In this document: one piece after another, positions 48,467 to 56,918 of the stretch
Numbering within the stretch: position 1 is the stretch's first letter
Layout: every line of letters begins with the position of its first letter
Assembly (NCBI GenBank): GCA_022486625.1
Contig: JAKVKH010000008.1
Span: 29,321 to 93,320 of the forward strand
Length of the DNA stretch: 64,000 bases
Source of the DNA: Butyrivibrio sp.
Lineage (GTDB): Bacteria; Bacillota; Clostridia; Lachnospirales; Lachnospiraceae
Direction: 5' to 3'
Program-made: the position numbers and the translations under genes
The notes under the pieces: generated by a model
Database searches by the model: none
Told to the model about the DNA's origin: nothing
The model's input: the letters and a program-made list of their open reading frames with translations, nothing else

Positions 48467-49525
48467 TAAGCCTGTATTGGACAGGACTTAACCATCCCAG
48501 TCTCTGTCTGATTTTTTCTCGTTATAGTAGTTGATAAACTGCCCTATTGTTTCCTTGCATGATTCGTAACTGTAATATACCTTTCCGTAATAGATTTCCT
48601 GCTTCAGAATGCAAAAAAATTCTCCATAACGTAATTGTCATAGCAATTGCCTTTGTATGACATACTTTGAAAAATTCTTTCTTCTTTTAGTTTATTTGTA
48701 TACCTTGGCATTTAATATCCCCATCTCTGGCCGGAATGAAATGTTCTCCGGTAAGAACCGTCTCTGGTAACCGCTACAGCCTTGTCCAAGGCTCCGAGTA
48801 TGTTCATTGCTGATGGCACTTTGGCTATACCATAGCTTATAGCTTCTCCGTTGAATAAATCCAGAAACAGGTCGAGATAAAGCTTATGCGTTGTCATATG
48901 ACCCTTGCTGCCTATCATGTAATGCTTGAACTCGAGGTGTCCATAGTAATTTTCCGGTGTGGTATAGACGTCTTAAACCGCCTTCGGATACGATTCGGTG
49001 CAATTCGTCCTACATCTTCCCTATAAAAACTATAACGATTCGCAGCTTCAGGGCTTCATCTTCCAATTGCTTAACATGTTCAGCACTGGTTCTATCTGGC
49101 TCAGGTTGCACGTTTTTTCATCTACCTTGTTTCTTGGGACACAGACCACCTGACCCGTTGTCTCGGTAAGCTTTGACCCAGCTTGTTATAATGCATGGAT
49201 TATCGATATTCCCACAATCAGCAAGTTCAGAATAAGAAAACTCACCGAATAAATATGATTCTGCTACAGATAGCTTGTACTCAAAAAAATAAGTACCTTT
49301 TTCTCTGGATTGTTTAAGACCGACATCTCCGGATGCTTGATAGGCATACACCCACTTAAGCACTTGCAACTTGTTAGAAATACCATACTTTTTTGCTAAT
49401 CCATTTTGACTATCCTTTCCTTTCAAATATTCCAGAACATTTTTTTCTTAAGTTCAAATAAATACTTCCCCATAAAAAAAACTAACCTCCAATTGTTAGA
49501 TATCAGGTCTAACAATTGGAGGTCA
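48467..49525 (-). mobile_element. Decayed IS3-family (IS150-like) insertion sequence
   Basis: Minus-strand fragments in several frames give an OrfA (SQNGLAKKYGISNKLQVLKW and SWVKAYRDNGSGGL, 49118-49430) and OrfB pieces (MIGSKGHMTTHKLYLDL to SGQRWGY at 48712-48918, then SMSYKGNCYDNYVMENFF, YYGKVYYSYESC and INYYNEKK in 48490-48712), interrupted by stops and shifts. The right end begins TGACCTCC at 49525. The left end near 48467 (TGTCCAATA..AGG) is approximate. Confidence 0.8.
49485..49523. repeat. 16-bp inverted repeat at the IS right end
   Basis: ACCTCCAATTGTTAGA (49485-49500) and TCTAACAATTGGAGGT (49508-49523) are perfectly complementary with a 7-base loop. Such a subterminal hairpin is common at IS150-type ends and blocks read-in transcription. 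Confidence 0.8.
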
Positions 49526-49565
49526 GTTCATTTCCAGGAATTCTTTTGAACATATTCTCTTAAAC

Positions 49566-50087
49566 TTAATATAACTTTGCACCAGCCGGGATATGATCAT
49601 CCACCATCAGAAGATGAAGTTCTTCACCCTCTGAATCCTTGAGGTTGTTTACTGCAGAAAGCAGCATACCGCAGGATTCAATTCCCATCATGGCCCTTGG
49701 CGGAAGGTTGGTAATCGCAATGAGTGTCTTTCCGACTAAATCTTCCGGCTCATAGAACGCATGAATTCCGGACAGGATCGTTCTGTCTGTGCCTGTACCA
49801 TCATCAAGCGTGAACTGCAGAAGCTTCTTACTCTTCGGTACTGCTGCGCATGCCTTAACCTTGACTGCTCTGAAATCCGACTTTGAAAATGTATCAAAAT
49901 CAACTGCCTCTTCAAACAAAGGCTCGATCTTTACGTTTGAAAAATCTATCTTTTCAGGTTCAGCTGCTGTCTGATTGCCGCTTGCCGCTACATTACTCTT
50001 GGCTTCTTTATTGGACTTCTTATCAGAATCCAGTGACTTGAGTGTCGGGAACAGTAAAACTCTCTTTACATTACCTGTTATTATGCG
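49566..50087 (-). pseudogene. metG: 3' fragment of methionyl-tRNA synthetase gene (C-terminal tRNA-binding domain)
   Basis: The open frame runs from a stop at 50088-50090 to 49566 and has no usable start. It reads LLFPTLKSLDSDKK, a polar linker, then the OB-fold tRNA-binding domain (SDFRAVKVKACAAVPKSKKL, GKTLIAITNLPPRAMMG, VDDHIPAGAKLY) that ends clostridial MetRS. The catalytic core is missing and no 5' part is seen in the window. The fragment directly abuts the integrase-bearing element, so it may be a displaced gene end made by integration. Confidence 0.7.
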
Positions 50088-50147
50088 CTATTTGCATCAA
50101 AACTGCAATAACCAAAACTCATTATAAATCATTGTTTACTATAAAAC

Positions 50148-50186
50148 TGTAGTACCTTTGTAGTACTTGAACAGTTTTTGTAGTAC
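50148..50186. repeat. Three direct repeats near the integrase end (attachment-site arms?)
   Basis: TGTAGTAC occurs at 50148-50155, 50159-50166 and 50179-50186. The 11- and 20-bp spacing is about one and two helical turns. They lie between the integrase stop and the metG fragment, where Tn916-type integrases bind arm sites. Confidence 0.5.
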
Positions 50187-50214
50187 CATGAAGCTTATCA
50201 CGGACTCTTTCCAG

Positions 50215-51456
50215 TTAACCTAACTTCCATTGCTGTGATAAGTTTGCAAATGATTCTTTCTTCATTGCGTCAGTAACTTCTGCGTAAATATCCATCGTAG
50301 TCTTGATATCTGCGTGTCCCATTATTGACTGAATTACCTTAATGTTTGACTCCCGCTCACATAATCTCGTACAGAACGTGTGTCGCAAATGATGACATGA
50401 AAACTTTGGAATTAAAACCGTCTCTCTCTTTTCTTTCCGTGCTTCAACTTCTTCCACTGCATTATAATCATCAGTGATTCTTGAGATAGCCCTATTCACT
50501 GCCTGCGGATTGTGGATATTTTTAAATCGGTTATAGAAAATAAATCCGCTCATTCCTTCAACTTCTGTAAGGCAACATTCAGCATGATCTAACTGATACT
50601 GACGTTCCTCGTTAAATGCTTCATATACATCATCCAGCATCGGAATCGTTCTTATTCCTGCGTCTGTTTTGGGCCTGTGAACTTTGTACTTACTTTTGAA
50701 CTTCTCTTTCTTATAATCTGCATAATATGAAATAGAATGATTAATGCTTATCCGCCTGCTTTCCATATTAAGATCTTCCCAGCGAAGACTGATCAGTTCA
50801 CCGATTCGGCACCCCGTTCCAAGTAAAACCCTAAACATTGGCCTCCAACGACTATGCTGCTCTTCATTAAGACAATCCAAAAACGCCTTTTCCTGCTCTT
50901 TAGTCAACGCATGTCTCACACCTTTTGCTTTATCGCTATTCTTTTTGATCTCCGCAATCACCTCGTCAGATGGATTCAGTCGAATAATACTATCTCGAAC
51001 TGCCAACTGAAATGTGGGATGCAAAACCGTCTGAATACTTTCAAGTGTAGAAATTGCAATATCATTCTTATCTAATAACTGTTCGTAAAACTGGAGCACA
51101 TCTGAATACTTAATGTCAGCTATCTTGTGTTTTCCAAAACCATCTCTTACAAAATGATTATAGGTATACATATATCCAGAATATGTTGTCTCTCTGAGCT
51201 TCGTTTTAGTCGACATATATCTGTCAAAAACAAAATTCAGATTTGATTTACCAGCTGCATACACATCCAAACCATCAAGCTGATTTCTCAAGAGATTTTC
51301 TTCCTTTTCCCGAAGATCCGTCAGCTTCTTTGAATATAAAAATTGCCTTCTACCACATGGATCTGTATAGGTGTAAGTATACATTGTCTGTAAAGTCCGG
51401 AAGCTCTCCCCCTTTCTCAAGGCTCTGCCTTGTGGATCTTTTCTTGCTTTAGCCAT
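50215..51456 (-). CDS. int: Tyrosine recombinase (Tn916-type integrase)
   Basis: This 413-residue integrase has an N-terminal AP2-like arm-binding domain (KDPQGRALRKGESFRT, GRRQFLYSKKL), a SAM-like core-binding domain and a catalytic domain. That domain has GTGCRIGELISLRW (Arg), HHLRHTFCTRL (His-x-x-Arg), MGHADIKTTMDIYAEV (His and the Tyr nucleophile). The ATG at 51456 follows GGAAGGAGCGCAT; a frame open further upstream has no ribosome site. It integrates and excises the element. Confidence 0.93.
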   Translation of the reverse strand: MAKARKDPQGRALRKGESFRTLQTMYTYTYTDPCGRRQFLYSKKLTDLREKEENLLRNQLDGLDVYAAGKSNLNFVFDRYMSTKTKLRETTYSGYMYTYNHFVRDGFGKHKIADIKYSDVLQFYEQLLDKNDIAISTLESIQTVLHPTFQLAVRDSIIRLNPSDEVIAEIKKNSDKAKGVRHALTKEQEKAFLDCLNEEQHSRWRPMFRVLLGTGCRIGELISLRWEDLNMESRRISINHSISYYADYKKEKFKSKYKVHRPKTDAGIRTIPMLDDVYEAFNEERQYQLDHAECCLTEVEGMSGFIFYNRFKNIHNPQAVNRAISRITDDYNAVEEVEARKEKRETVLIPKFSCHHLRHTFCTRLCERESNIKVIQSIMGHADIKTTMDIYAEVTDAMKKESFANLSQQWKLG

Positions 51457-51502
51457 ATGCGCTCCTTCCTTTAATATAATGGAAAGAGATTTTGCATGTG
51501 CA

Positions 51503-51673
51503 TCAGGATATCTTCTGATACAGAAGATTGACACCTTCAAGCAATACTTGAGTTATGGTCATTTCATGTTTTGATGCATACTCTTTTAATTTCTGATACT
51601 CTTCATCAGTCATTCTGACTCCGAGGTTCCGTCCTCTTGTCTTTTCAAGAGTTGGTCTTCCCATCTTTGCCAT
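51503..51673 (-). CDS. Ribbon-helix-helix (CopG-like) small protein
   Basis: These 56 residues (MAKMGRPTLEKTRGRNLGVR, MTDEEYQKLKEYASKHEMTI, TQVLLEGVNLLYQKIS) are a classic RHH DNA-binding protein with a GRP opening. GGAGGTGCAT directly precedes the ATG at 51673. It lies between xis and int on the same strand and may regulate them. Confidence 0.75.
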   Translation of the reverse strand: MAKMGRPTLEKTRGRNLGVRMTDEEYQKLKEYASKHEMTITQVLLEGVNLLYQKIS

Positions 51674-51764
51674 CGTATGCACCTCCTCATAAATCCATAA
51701 TACATTTTGTTCTACAAAATGTCAATCTTTTTGTTCAACAAAATCTCTGGTCAGTTTTTCAGCT

Positions 51765-51956
51765 TTATTCTATGAATAAGTCAAGGTATTTTTCCAACGT
51801 ACTCACTTTAACCAAAACTGTCTTTCCAACCTTGTGGATTGCCTGGGCTTCTGCTGCACGCTGTTTTAAAGTTGCAGGACATAATCCAAAATACGTAGGA
51901 CCATCCTTACACTTAATAAATAGCGGCTTCACAACGTAAACTACATTTTTTTCCAT
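51765..51956 (-). CDS. xis: Excisionase-like DNA-binding protein
   Basis: The 63-residue basic protein has a winged-helix-like layout (KPLFIKCKDGPTYFGLCPAT, LKQRAAEAQAIHKVGKTVLV) resembling Tn916 Xis. GAGCAAAG precedes the ATG. Its position just upstream of int supports a role as directionality factor for excision. Confidence 0.75.
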   Translation of the reverse strand: MEKNVVYVVKPLFIKCKDGPTYFGLCPATLKQRAAEAQAIHKVGKTVLVKVSTLEKYLDLFIE

Positions 51957-51991
51957 ATCTTTGCTCCTCTCGCTGTATTGTTACTCATGGC

Positions 51992-52045
51992 ATATCAGCC
52001 AATCAAAATCTATCTGAATTCAGATGAACTTTGATTGACTGATAT
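51992..52045 (-). promoter_or_regulatory. Long inverted repeat upstream of xis
   Basis: Arms 51992-52007 and 52030-52045 pair at 15 of 16 positions; the loop contains the palindrome CTGAATTCAG. It lies 36 bp before the xis start on the transcribed strand and could be a terminator or attenuator that keeps excision genes low. Confidence 0.5.
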
Positions 52046-52256
52046 TATTTAAAAAACTCTGCAGGTGATCATCAGGCAATGATCCACATTGGCGTCGCAC
52101 CATCTTATTAAGACCCATAGCTATTAGGGAAGTATCATTATTAAACTGGAAGGTCATCGCCACAGGGCACCTATCTCCCTGCTGCAGACAATATTCACCG
52201 CTCATATACCAGTTTGCGATCAGAATTGATTTCTCTGTCTGTGGTATAATCATCAC
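52020..52256 (-). CDS. Possible small protein, weak support
   Basis: A GTG-started frame of 78 residues (IIPQTEKSILIANWYMSGEY, then CPVAMTFQFNND) has protein-like composition but no ribosome site, and its end overlaps the long inverted repeat before xis. Another minus-strand frame overlaps it at 52195-52410. No family is recognised and it may not be expressed. Confidence 0.25.
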   Translation of the reverse strand: MMIIPQTEKSILIANWYMSGEYCLQQGDRCPVAMTFQFNNDTSLIAMGLNKMVRRQCGSLPDDHLQSFLNNISQSKFI

Positions 52257-52468
52257 GTATTATCTGCCGGCTCGCTTCATGCTGTTTCATTAACATATAG
52301 AAGAAACAGACAACAGTCATACGTCCTGCAAAGCAAAATCTATATGAAGTTTTCAATGTACGTTTTATTTCATTCTGAGGACTTGTCAGTCCAAAAAACA
52401 CACAAGACACTGACGACTGCTATGTACGTTGAATGAATTGTGTGCTTTATAAGAGCGACAAATCTGTC

Positions 52469-52497
52469 TGCTCCTGTCTGTATTCCAGTCAGGAGCA
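52469..52497. terminator. Hairpin after the XRE repressor gene
   Basis: TGCTCCTG (52469-52476) and CAGGAGCA (52490-52497) pair perfectly over 8 bp with a 13-base loop, 20 bp past the repressor stop. The following U-tract is weak. Confidence 0.4.
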
Positions 52498-52516
52498 TAA
52501 GATCATCCGTATAAAA

Positions 52517-52885
52517 TTAATTCTGCTTGTCTGACTCTAATTCCTTATAGTTTTTCTCACAAAACTCACCATATGAAAGCATGTGCTTTTTGATTTCTGG
52601 TGTTAAGCGTTTCCAAAGCAATCTGAGCCGTTTATCATTCCCATCGCCACGGCGCTCCGTTATATTTTCCGAGTAAAATTCGGCAAGTGTAATCCCAAAT
52701 ACTCTACATATGTTTTCCACATGGCCTTGTGATACTTCCGTACCCTTTTTCAACCATCTTGATACAACTGATGTCTGTACCTCACACATACGCCCCAGTT
52801 GATAATAAGAATCGATGTTAGCACTTTGCATCAATTCTCTAATCCGCTTTTGATAATTAAAAGTTGCTTTCACTCTCTCACTCAT
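52517..52885 (-). CDS. XRE-family repressor of the mobile element
   Basis: The 122-residue protein has an N-terminal helix-turn-helix (YQLGRMCEVQTSVVSRWLKK, HVENICRVFGITLAEFYSEN) and a charged C-terminal tail (RLLWKRLTPEIKKHMLSYGE). GAGGG is 8 bases before the ATG at 52885. It is divergent from the mobilization region and its likely binding sites are the GTTCAT/ATGAAC repeats at the promoter at 53030. Confidence 0.85.
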   Translation of the reverse strand: MSERVKATFNYQKRIRELMQSANIDSYYQLGRMCEVQTSVVSRWLKKGTEVSQGHVENICRVFGITLAEFYSENITERRGDGNDKRLRLLWKRLTPEIKKHMLSYGEFCEKNYKELESDKQN

Positions 52886-53024
52886 AATGTTTACCCTCAT
52901 AAATAATTTCTTTGCTCTACCTATTGTAAAAATAATGGACAAACAATATAAGCATAAGAACGCTTCTTTTTGAGGTTGCGTTTTCGTAACCACATTGTAA
53001 AGCTTACGTTTATCCATTTATTTT

Positions 53025-53080
53025 GTTCATTGACTTGATACCCGCATATTGCTAAAATGAACGTGAATTGAAGTTCATTT
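53025..53080 (+). promoter_or_regulatory. Promoter and operator driving the hairpin array and mob genes
   Basis: TTGACT (53030-53035) and TAAAAT (53053-53058) are spaced by 17 bp. The palindrome AAATGAAC/GTTCATTT (53055-53062 and 53073-53080) covers the -10 and start region, and another GTTCAT at 53025-53030 overlaps the -35 box. This layout fits control by the divergent XRE repressor. Confidence 0.7.
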
Positions 53081-53186
53081 GACGCTGAAACTGCTATGAT
53101 TTTGCGGAGTATTATGCCCTGCAGGTTGTAGCTTTTTTTATTCTCTCCTGCCTGATCAGAGCAAATACTTCCCTACCGCATATTCA

Positions 53187-53328
53187 CAATTAAGTGGCAG
53201 ATATGCCACATTGAGTTCTATACCGACTGCCGAAGCAGTCAGAACTTTTTCATGGCGGATACGCCATTATGGGTTTTGTACAACCGGTCGATACCGGTTA
53301 AAACCCGCCAACCAGAACTAAGGTTGGC
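53187..53328 (+). ncRNA. Array of five abutting hairpins (putative structured RNA)
   Basis: Five stem-loops fill the segment. H1 (53187-53213) is CAAT, bulge TAA, GTGGCA, loop GATA. H2 (53214-53246) is AGTTCT, bulge ATACC, GACTGC, loop CGAA, then five U counting the stem end. H3 (53252-53267) is ATGGCG, loop GATA. H4 (53271-53306) is GGGTTTT, bulge GTAC, AACCGGT, loop CGAT. H5 (53307-53328) is GCCAACC with an 8-base loop. Every arm pairs perfectly. H1, H2 and H4 share an outer stem, a 5'-side bulge and an inner stem with a tetraloop. H1/H2 and H4/H5 abut with no spacer. It lies about 125 bp past a good promoter. No known RNA family was recognised. Confidence 0.6.
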
Positions 53329-53346
53329 AGAATAATATCAAGCACT

Positions 53347-53464
53347 GCCTATGGATATCCATAGGCCACAAACCGACACTTTTTTCGTTCCGAAAAAAAT
53401 GCTGTTTTGTGCTTGCAGAGGGAAATCCCCCTGACCCCCTTTTCTGACGATCTGCATCGTCAGA
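53347..53464. other. Palindromes upstream of mobC, oriT candidate
   Basis: A 20-bp perfect palindrome centred on GGATATCC (53347-53366), a TTTTTTCG/CGAAAAAA hairpin (53380-53398), a C-rich segment with CCCCCTGACCCCC near 53427-53439, and a perfect 9-bp hairpin TCTGACGAT/ATCGTCAGA (53443-53464) lie just before mobC. Transfer origins of MOBP elements usually sit at this place and contain such inverted repeats beside the nick site. Confidence 0.45.
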
Positions 53465-53610
53465 GCTGCTATGAAATCTGAAAAAAGAAAATCATTTTTC
53501 TTCATCTCTCCTACGCAGCAAGAGCAAAAAACACATTCGCCGGTTACGGCATATCTATTCAAAACATATTAAATACTCACCGCGCCATAACAGCGCAGAT
53601 TGGAAACAAT

Positions 53611-53952
53611 ATGGAAAACAGGACACGACAAAATGCTCTTATCCTCCGCCTGAGTGACGATGAGAAGCGCATCCTTAATGAAAAATTCAGGCTATCCGGA
53701 ATGAACAATAAAAACGCATTCATCCGGCATTTGATAATTTATGGTTATGTATACGATATCGATTATTCTGAGCTGCACCAATATAATGTAAATCTGTCAA
53801 GAATTGCGAGTAACATCTATCAGATCAGAAAACAAATCAGCATCACCGGTCATATTTATGAAAACGACATAACAGAAATAAAGGAGTTGATGAACCAGGT
53901 ATGGCATATACAAGAATCCATGCTATCAAAGCAACCGTACATAAAGCAGTAA
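53611..53952 (+). CDS. mobC: MobC-like relaxosome accessory protein
   Basis: The 113-residue protein has an N-terminal ribbon-helix-helix-like segment (NALILRLSDDEKRILNEKFR) and the MobC region (NVNLSRIASNIYQIRKQISI). It would bind oriT and help the relaxase. It overlaps the relaxase gene by 52 bp, a usual arrangement in Tn1549-type mobilization modules. Confidence 0.8.
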   Translation: MENRTRQNALILRLSDDEKRILNEKFRLSGMNNKNAFIRHLIIYGYVYDIDYSELHQYNVNLSRIASNIYQIRKQISITGHIYENDITEIKELMNQVWHIQESMLSKQPYIKQ

Positions 53953-55265
53953 AATATATATGCAATCCAGAGAAAACAGATGAGAATATTCTTGTTTCCT
54001 CCTTTGGGTGCAGCCCTGAAACTGCACGCTTTGATTTTAAATATGAACTTTCAAAGACCAGACAGTCTGATGCAAATCTTGCTTTTCACATGATCCAGTC
54101 ATTTGCTCCTGGTGAAGTATCTTATGAAGAAGCACACCGCATCGGAGTTGAGTTCGCAGATAAAGTACTGCAGGGGCATTATTCCTACATTGTTGCGACG
54201 CATATTGATAAAGGCCATGTCCATAATCATATTGTGTTCTGTGCGGCGGATCATATCAGCCACCAAAAATATCATGATTGCAAACAGTCCTACAAACGTA
54301 TCAGAAGCATCAGCGACGAAATCTGTAAAGAACATGATCTCTCTGTCATAGTACCGGGTCAGACCAAAGGTAAATCCTACACGGAATGGCTTACTGACAA
54401 AAACGGACCTTCATGGAAAACATGTTTAAAAAATGACATCAACAAAACAATCAATTCTGCCGATTCCTACGAAGAGTTCATTGCCATGATGCGCGCAAAA
54501 GGTTATCAGATCAAAGGTGAAAGCCTTGAACCCAATGCTCCAAAATATATTACTTTTCAGCCGCCCGGAATCGAGCACTGCGTTCGCGGAAGATCCTCCT
54601 CGCTCGGTGAAGAATATACCAAGGAAAAAATAAGTGAAAGGATCGAGTCCAAAACAAAACACCATATTCCATTTCCGAGGAAGACGCCTCAAAAGTCCCT
54701 CATTGACACTTCTCAGGAAAAGTTCATTGAGAATAAAGGTCTGAAAAAATGGGCTGACTTGCAGAATCTGAAGCTTGTTGCCAAAAATTATGCAGACATC
54801 CAGGAGATGAAATCACTTTCTGACAACCTTTCAGAAAAAAAGCAAGCTGCTAAAACTGCAAGAAACGATGTTGTAGATATGGAGCATTCCATGAAAGATC
54901 TGTCTGAACTGATCCGTTACGGAACGCAGTATACCGAAAATCTTCCCTATCAGCTCCGGTATAGTAAATCAAAAAATCCGGAACAATATCTGCAACGTCA
55001 TGAATCGCAACTACTACTGTATTCCGGTGCAGAAGCAATTCTTCTGCGCCATAAAATCACACCTGCAAAGCTCAATCTCTCAAAGCTGCGCGAAGACTAT
55101 AATCAGCTGTCTGCGCAAAGAAATGAAGTAACAAAATCATATAAAATTAAAGAAAAGGAAATCCGTGAAATAGAACAGAAACTACAGAATTTGAAAGAAT
55201 ATATTGGATCGAACGGGCCTGAACTCAATGCAGATCAATCCCGCCAAAATGGAAAGTTCCTATAA
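53901..55265 (+). CDS. mobA: Relaxase (MOBP type)
   Basis: The 454-residue protein has the relaxase opening MAYTRIHAIKATVHKAVKYI with a catalytic Tyr candidate (Tyr3 or Tyr19). It also has an SFAPGEVSYEEAHRIGVEFA segment and the metal-binding motif HVHNHIVF. The C-terminal about 150 residues are charged coiled coil. It nicks oriT and pilots the strand for transfer. No coupling protein or type IV secretion genes follow, so transfer would depend on a helper element. Confidence 0.9.
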   Translation: MAYTRIHAIKATVHKAVKYICNPEKTDENILVSSFGCSPETARFDFKYELSKTRQSDANLAFHMIQSFAPGEVSYEEAHRIGVEFADKVLQGHYSYIVATHIDKGHVHNHIVFCAADHISHQKYHDCKQSYKRIRSISDEICKEHDLSVIVPGQTKGKSYTEWLTDKNGPSWKTCLKNDINKTINSADSYEEFIAMMRAKGYQIKGESLEPNAPKYITFQPPGIEHCVRGRSSSLGEEYTKEKISERIESKTKHHIPFPRKTPQKSLIDTSQEKFIENKGLKKWADLQNLKLVAKNYADIQEMKSLSDNLSEKKQAAKTARNDVVDMEHSMKDLSELIRYGTQYTENLPYQLRYSKSKNPEQYLQRHESQLLLYSGAEAILLRHKITPAKLNLSKLREDYNQLSAQRNEVTKSYKIKEKEIREIEQKLQNLKEYIGSNGPELNADQSRQNGKFL

Positions 55266-55304
55266 ACAAGCGCACCGGGCTGCAATAAAGTAGCCCGGTA
55301 CTAT

Positions 55305-56306
55305 CTAAAGAAGTGATTTATCAGTTTCACTATATATCATATACATGTCCGTAAAATATGTCAGTAAACGTCGCCTCAGTGAATCCGGCTTAAGCACTGT
55401 CACGTACTTTCCGTACTGCTGTGCCCAATAATATACTGCGTTTACATTAGCCTTAAATCGAATGATTATATTTTCTGAATTCTCATCGTCTTCCAAAATA
55501 GTGTAATCTTTACCATACCAATCAATGAATTCCCCAATTCTGATTCTATCTATTCTGATATTGATCTGCTCCGATTCCCCGGAGAACATGTAAACATGTT
55601 CTTTCATATACTCGCCCAATTGAAATCCATTCTGAAAGCCAGGAATCGTCTCTATCCTTCTGCAGATATCATCCTTTAAAATCTTTACATCCCAGAATCT
55701 ATCCAATCTCCGATTTTCAATTCCGTCCTTTTCACCCGCTCGATCCACATGACAAATCAAATAATATCTGCATTTATCACTTACGATGCGGTACGGATCT
55801 GCTGTAAAAACTTTATGAGGAATTAAATTTCCGTTGATATCATAGATACAGGATGTAACTAAAATTCTTCGATTTTTCCGAATAGCTTCCCCTATGACTT
55901 CCCTGATTACATTTACATTCTGATTGCCAGTGTGATTCAGATCTTCAATGTAATCAACGCGTGCCATATAATTTTTCAAATTGAGATATGAAAATTCCCG
56001 CAGTTTTTCAATAAGCTCTATCGCCTCCCCATCAGGTATCTCTTTCCCATAGAAGACACCATCCATCAAGATTTTTAATTCCATATCTGAAAAAATATTG
56101 ACACGATAATACCCTTTCTGACCTTTCACAAATCCAGCTTCACGCAATGCTGCCAGATATCCGGATAGAGCTGCCCGCCCAATGATGACGTTGTAATCTC
56201 TCTCCAGATAACTTATAATCTGTTGCTGGCCAAGACGTTTTGAATCACTTCCATATCTGCCCAAAACTTCTAAAATCTGAATATCGATCAGTCCGTGTTT
56301 TCTCAT
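55305..56306 (-). CDS. WYL-domain transcriptional regulator
   Basis: The 333-residue protein has an N-terminal winged helix (GQQQIISYLERDYNVIIGRA, LAALREAGFVKGQKGYYR), a central WYL domain (about 130-220, with DPYRIVSDKCRYYLIC in place of the classic W-Y-L) and a C-terminal extension (WYGKDYTILED to YGKYVTVLKPD). WYL regulators sense nucleic-acid-type ligands and often control defence genes. It is convergent with the relaxase and may control the cargo upstream of it. Confidence 0.85.
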   Translation of the reverse strand: MRKHGLIDIQILEVLGRYGSDSKRLGQQQIISYLERDYNVIIGRAALSGYLAALREAGFVKGQKGYYRVNIFSDMELKILMDGVFYGKEIPDGEAIELIEKLREFSYLNLKNYMARVDYIEDLNHTGNQNVNVIREVIGEAIRKNRRILVTSCIYDINGNLIPHKVFTADPYRIVSDKCRYYLICHVDRAGEKDGIENRRLDRFWDVKILKDDICRRIETIPGFQNGFQLGEYMKEHVYMFSGESEQINIRIDRIRIGEFIDWYGKDYTILEDDENSENIIIRFKANVNAVYYWAQQYGKYVTVLKPDSLRRRLLTYFTDMYMIYSETDKSLL

Positions 56307-56477
56307 TCTTCACCCGTGCCGGTTCAAATTTTAGCAAAGTTAATGCTTGAAATTCAGAACATTGGCACACTCCCTTCTGAACTTTTTATAAATATTCGTT
56401 CTAAGTTCTCATATAATTGCGCATAAAAAAAGTTCCGATACCTATGCGCTTTTTGACGCACAAGTACCGGAGCTTCA

Positions 56478-56822
56478 TTATTTTTTCTTTCCATCAGTCG
56501 GGAGCATATCCTTTATACTTTGAAAGTAAGCTGCAACCCTATCCCGCTGTAAAACATTAAGTGTTCTATAAATTTGGATGATTTCTCTTTCACTCTCAGA
56601 TAGTTCTACAATCTGATCTTCCATGAAAAATTGCGCTGGTGTGATTTCAAGTCCCTTACAGATACTGAACAATATCGGCAGTGTAGGAATTGATTTGCGC
56701 TGCATCATATTATAAACTGTCGTTTCCGGTAATTCGCTTGCTTTGCTGAGCTGATACGTAGTCATGTTCTTATCGTTGCAAAGCTTACATATCCGATCGA
56801 CAACTTCATTGGCATTATCCAT
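56478..56822 (-). CDS. XRE-family regulator
   Basis: This 114-residue protein has a helix-turn-helix in residues 8-62 (TTYQLSKASELPETTVYNMM) and a C-terminal helical tail ending in Lys residues. GGGAGG is upstream of the ATG. It is separated from the WYL gene by a 170-bp gap and probably autoregulates; its targets are unknown. Confidence 0.82.
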   Translation of the reverse strand: MDNANEVVDRICKLCNDKNMTTYQLSKASELPETTVYNMMQRKSIPTLPILFSICKGLEITPAQFFMEDQIVELSESEREIIQIYRTLNVLQRDRVAAYFQSIKDMLPTDGKKK

Positions 56823-56918
56823 GTGGTATACCTCCCTTCCAGTGGAGTTCTGTATACCTCTATTGTATAAATAATGCCTTTTCTGTGAAACTGCGGGCTT
56901 GTACAGCCTTTTACTATA

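Noticed and set aside
53187..53328. CRISPR-like array
   Set aside because: The repeated units share shape but not sequence and have no unique spacers; no cas genes are present.
53338..53562. A 74-codon minus-strand frame across the oriT-like region
   Set aside because: It runs through palindromes and has no ribosome site; the noncoding structure explains the region better.
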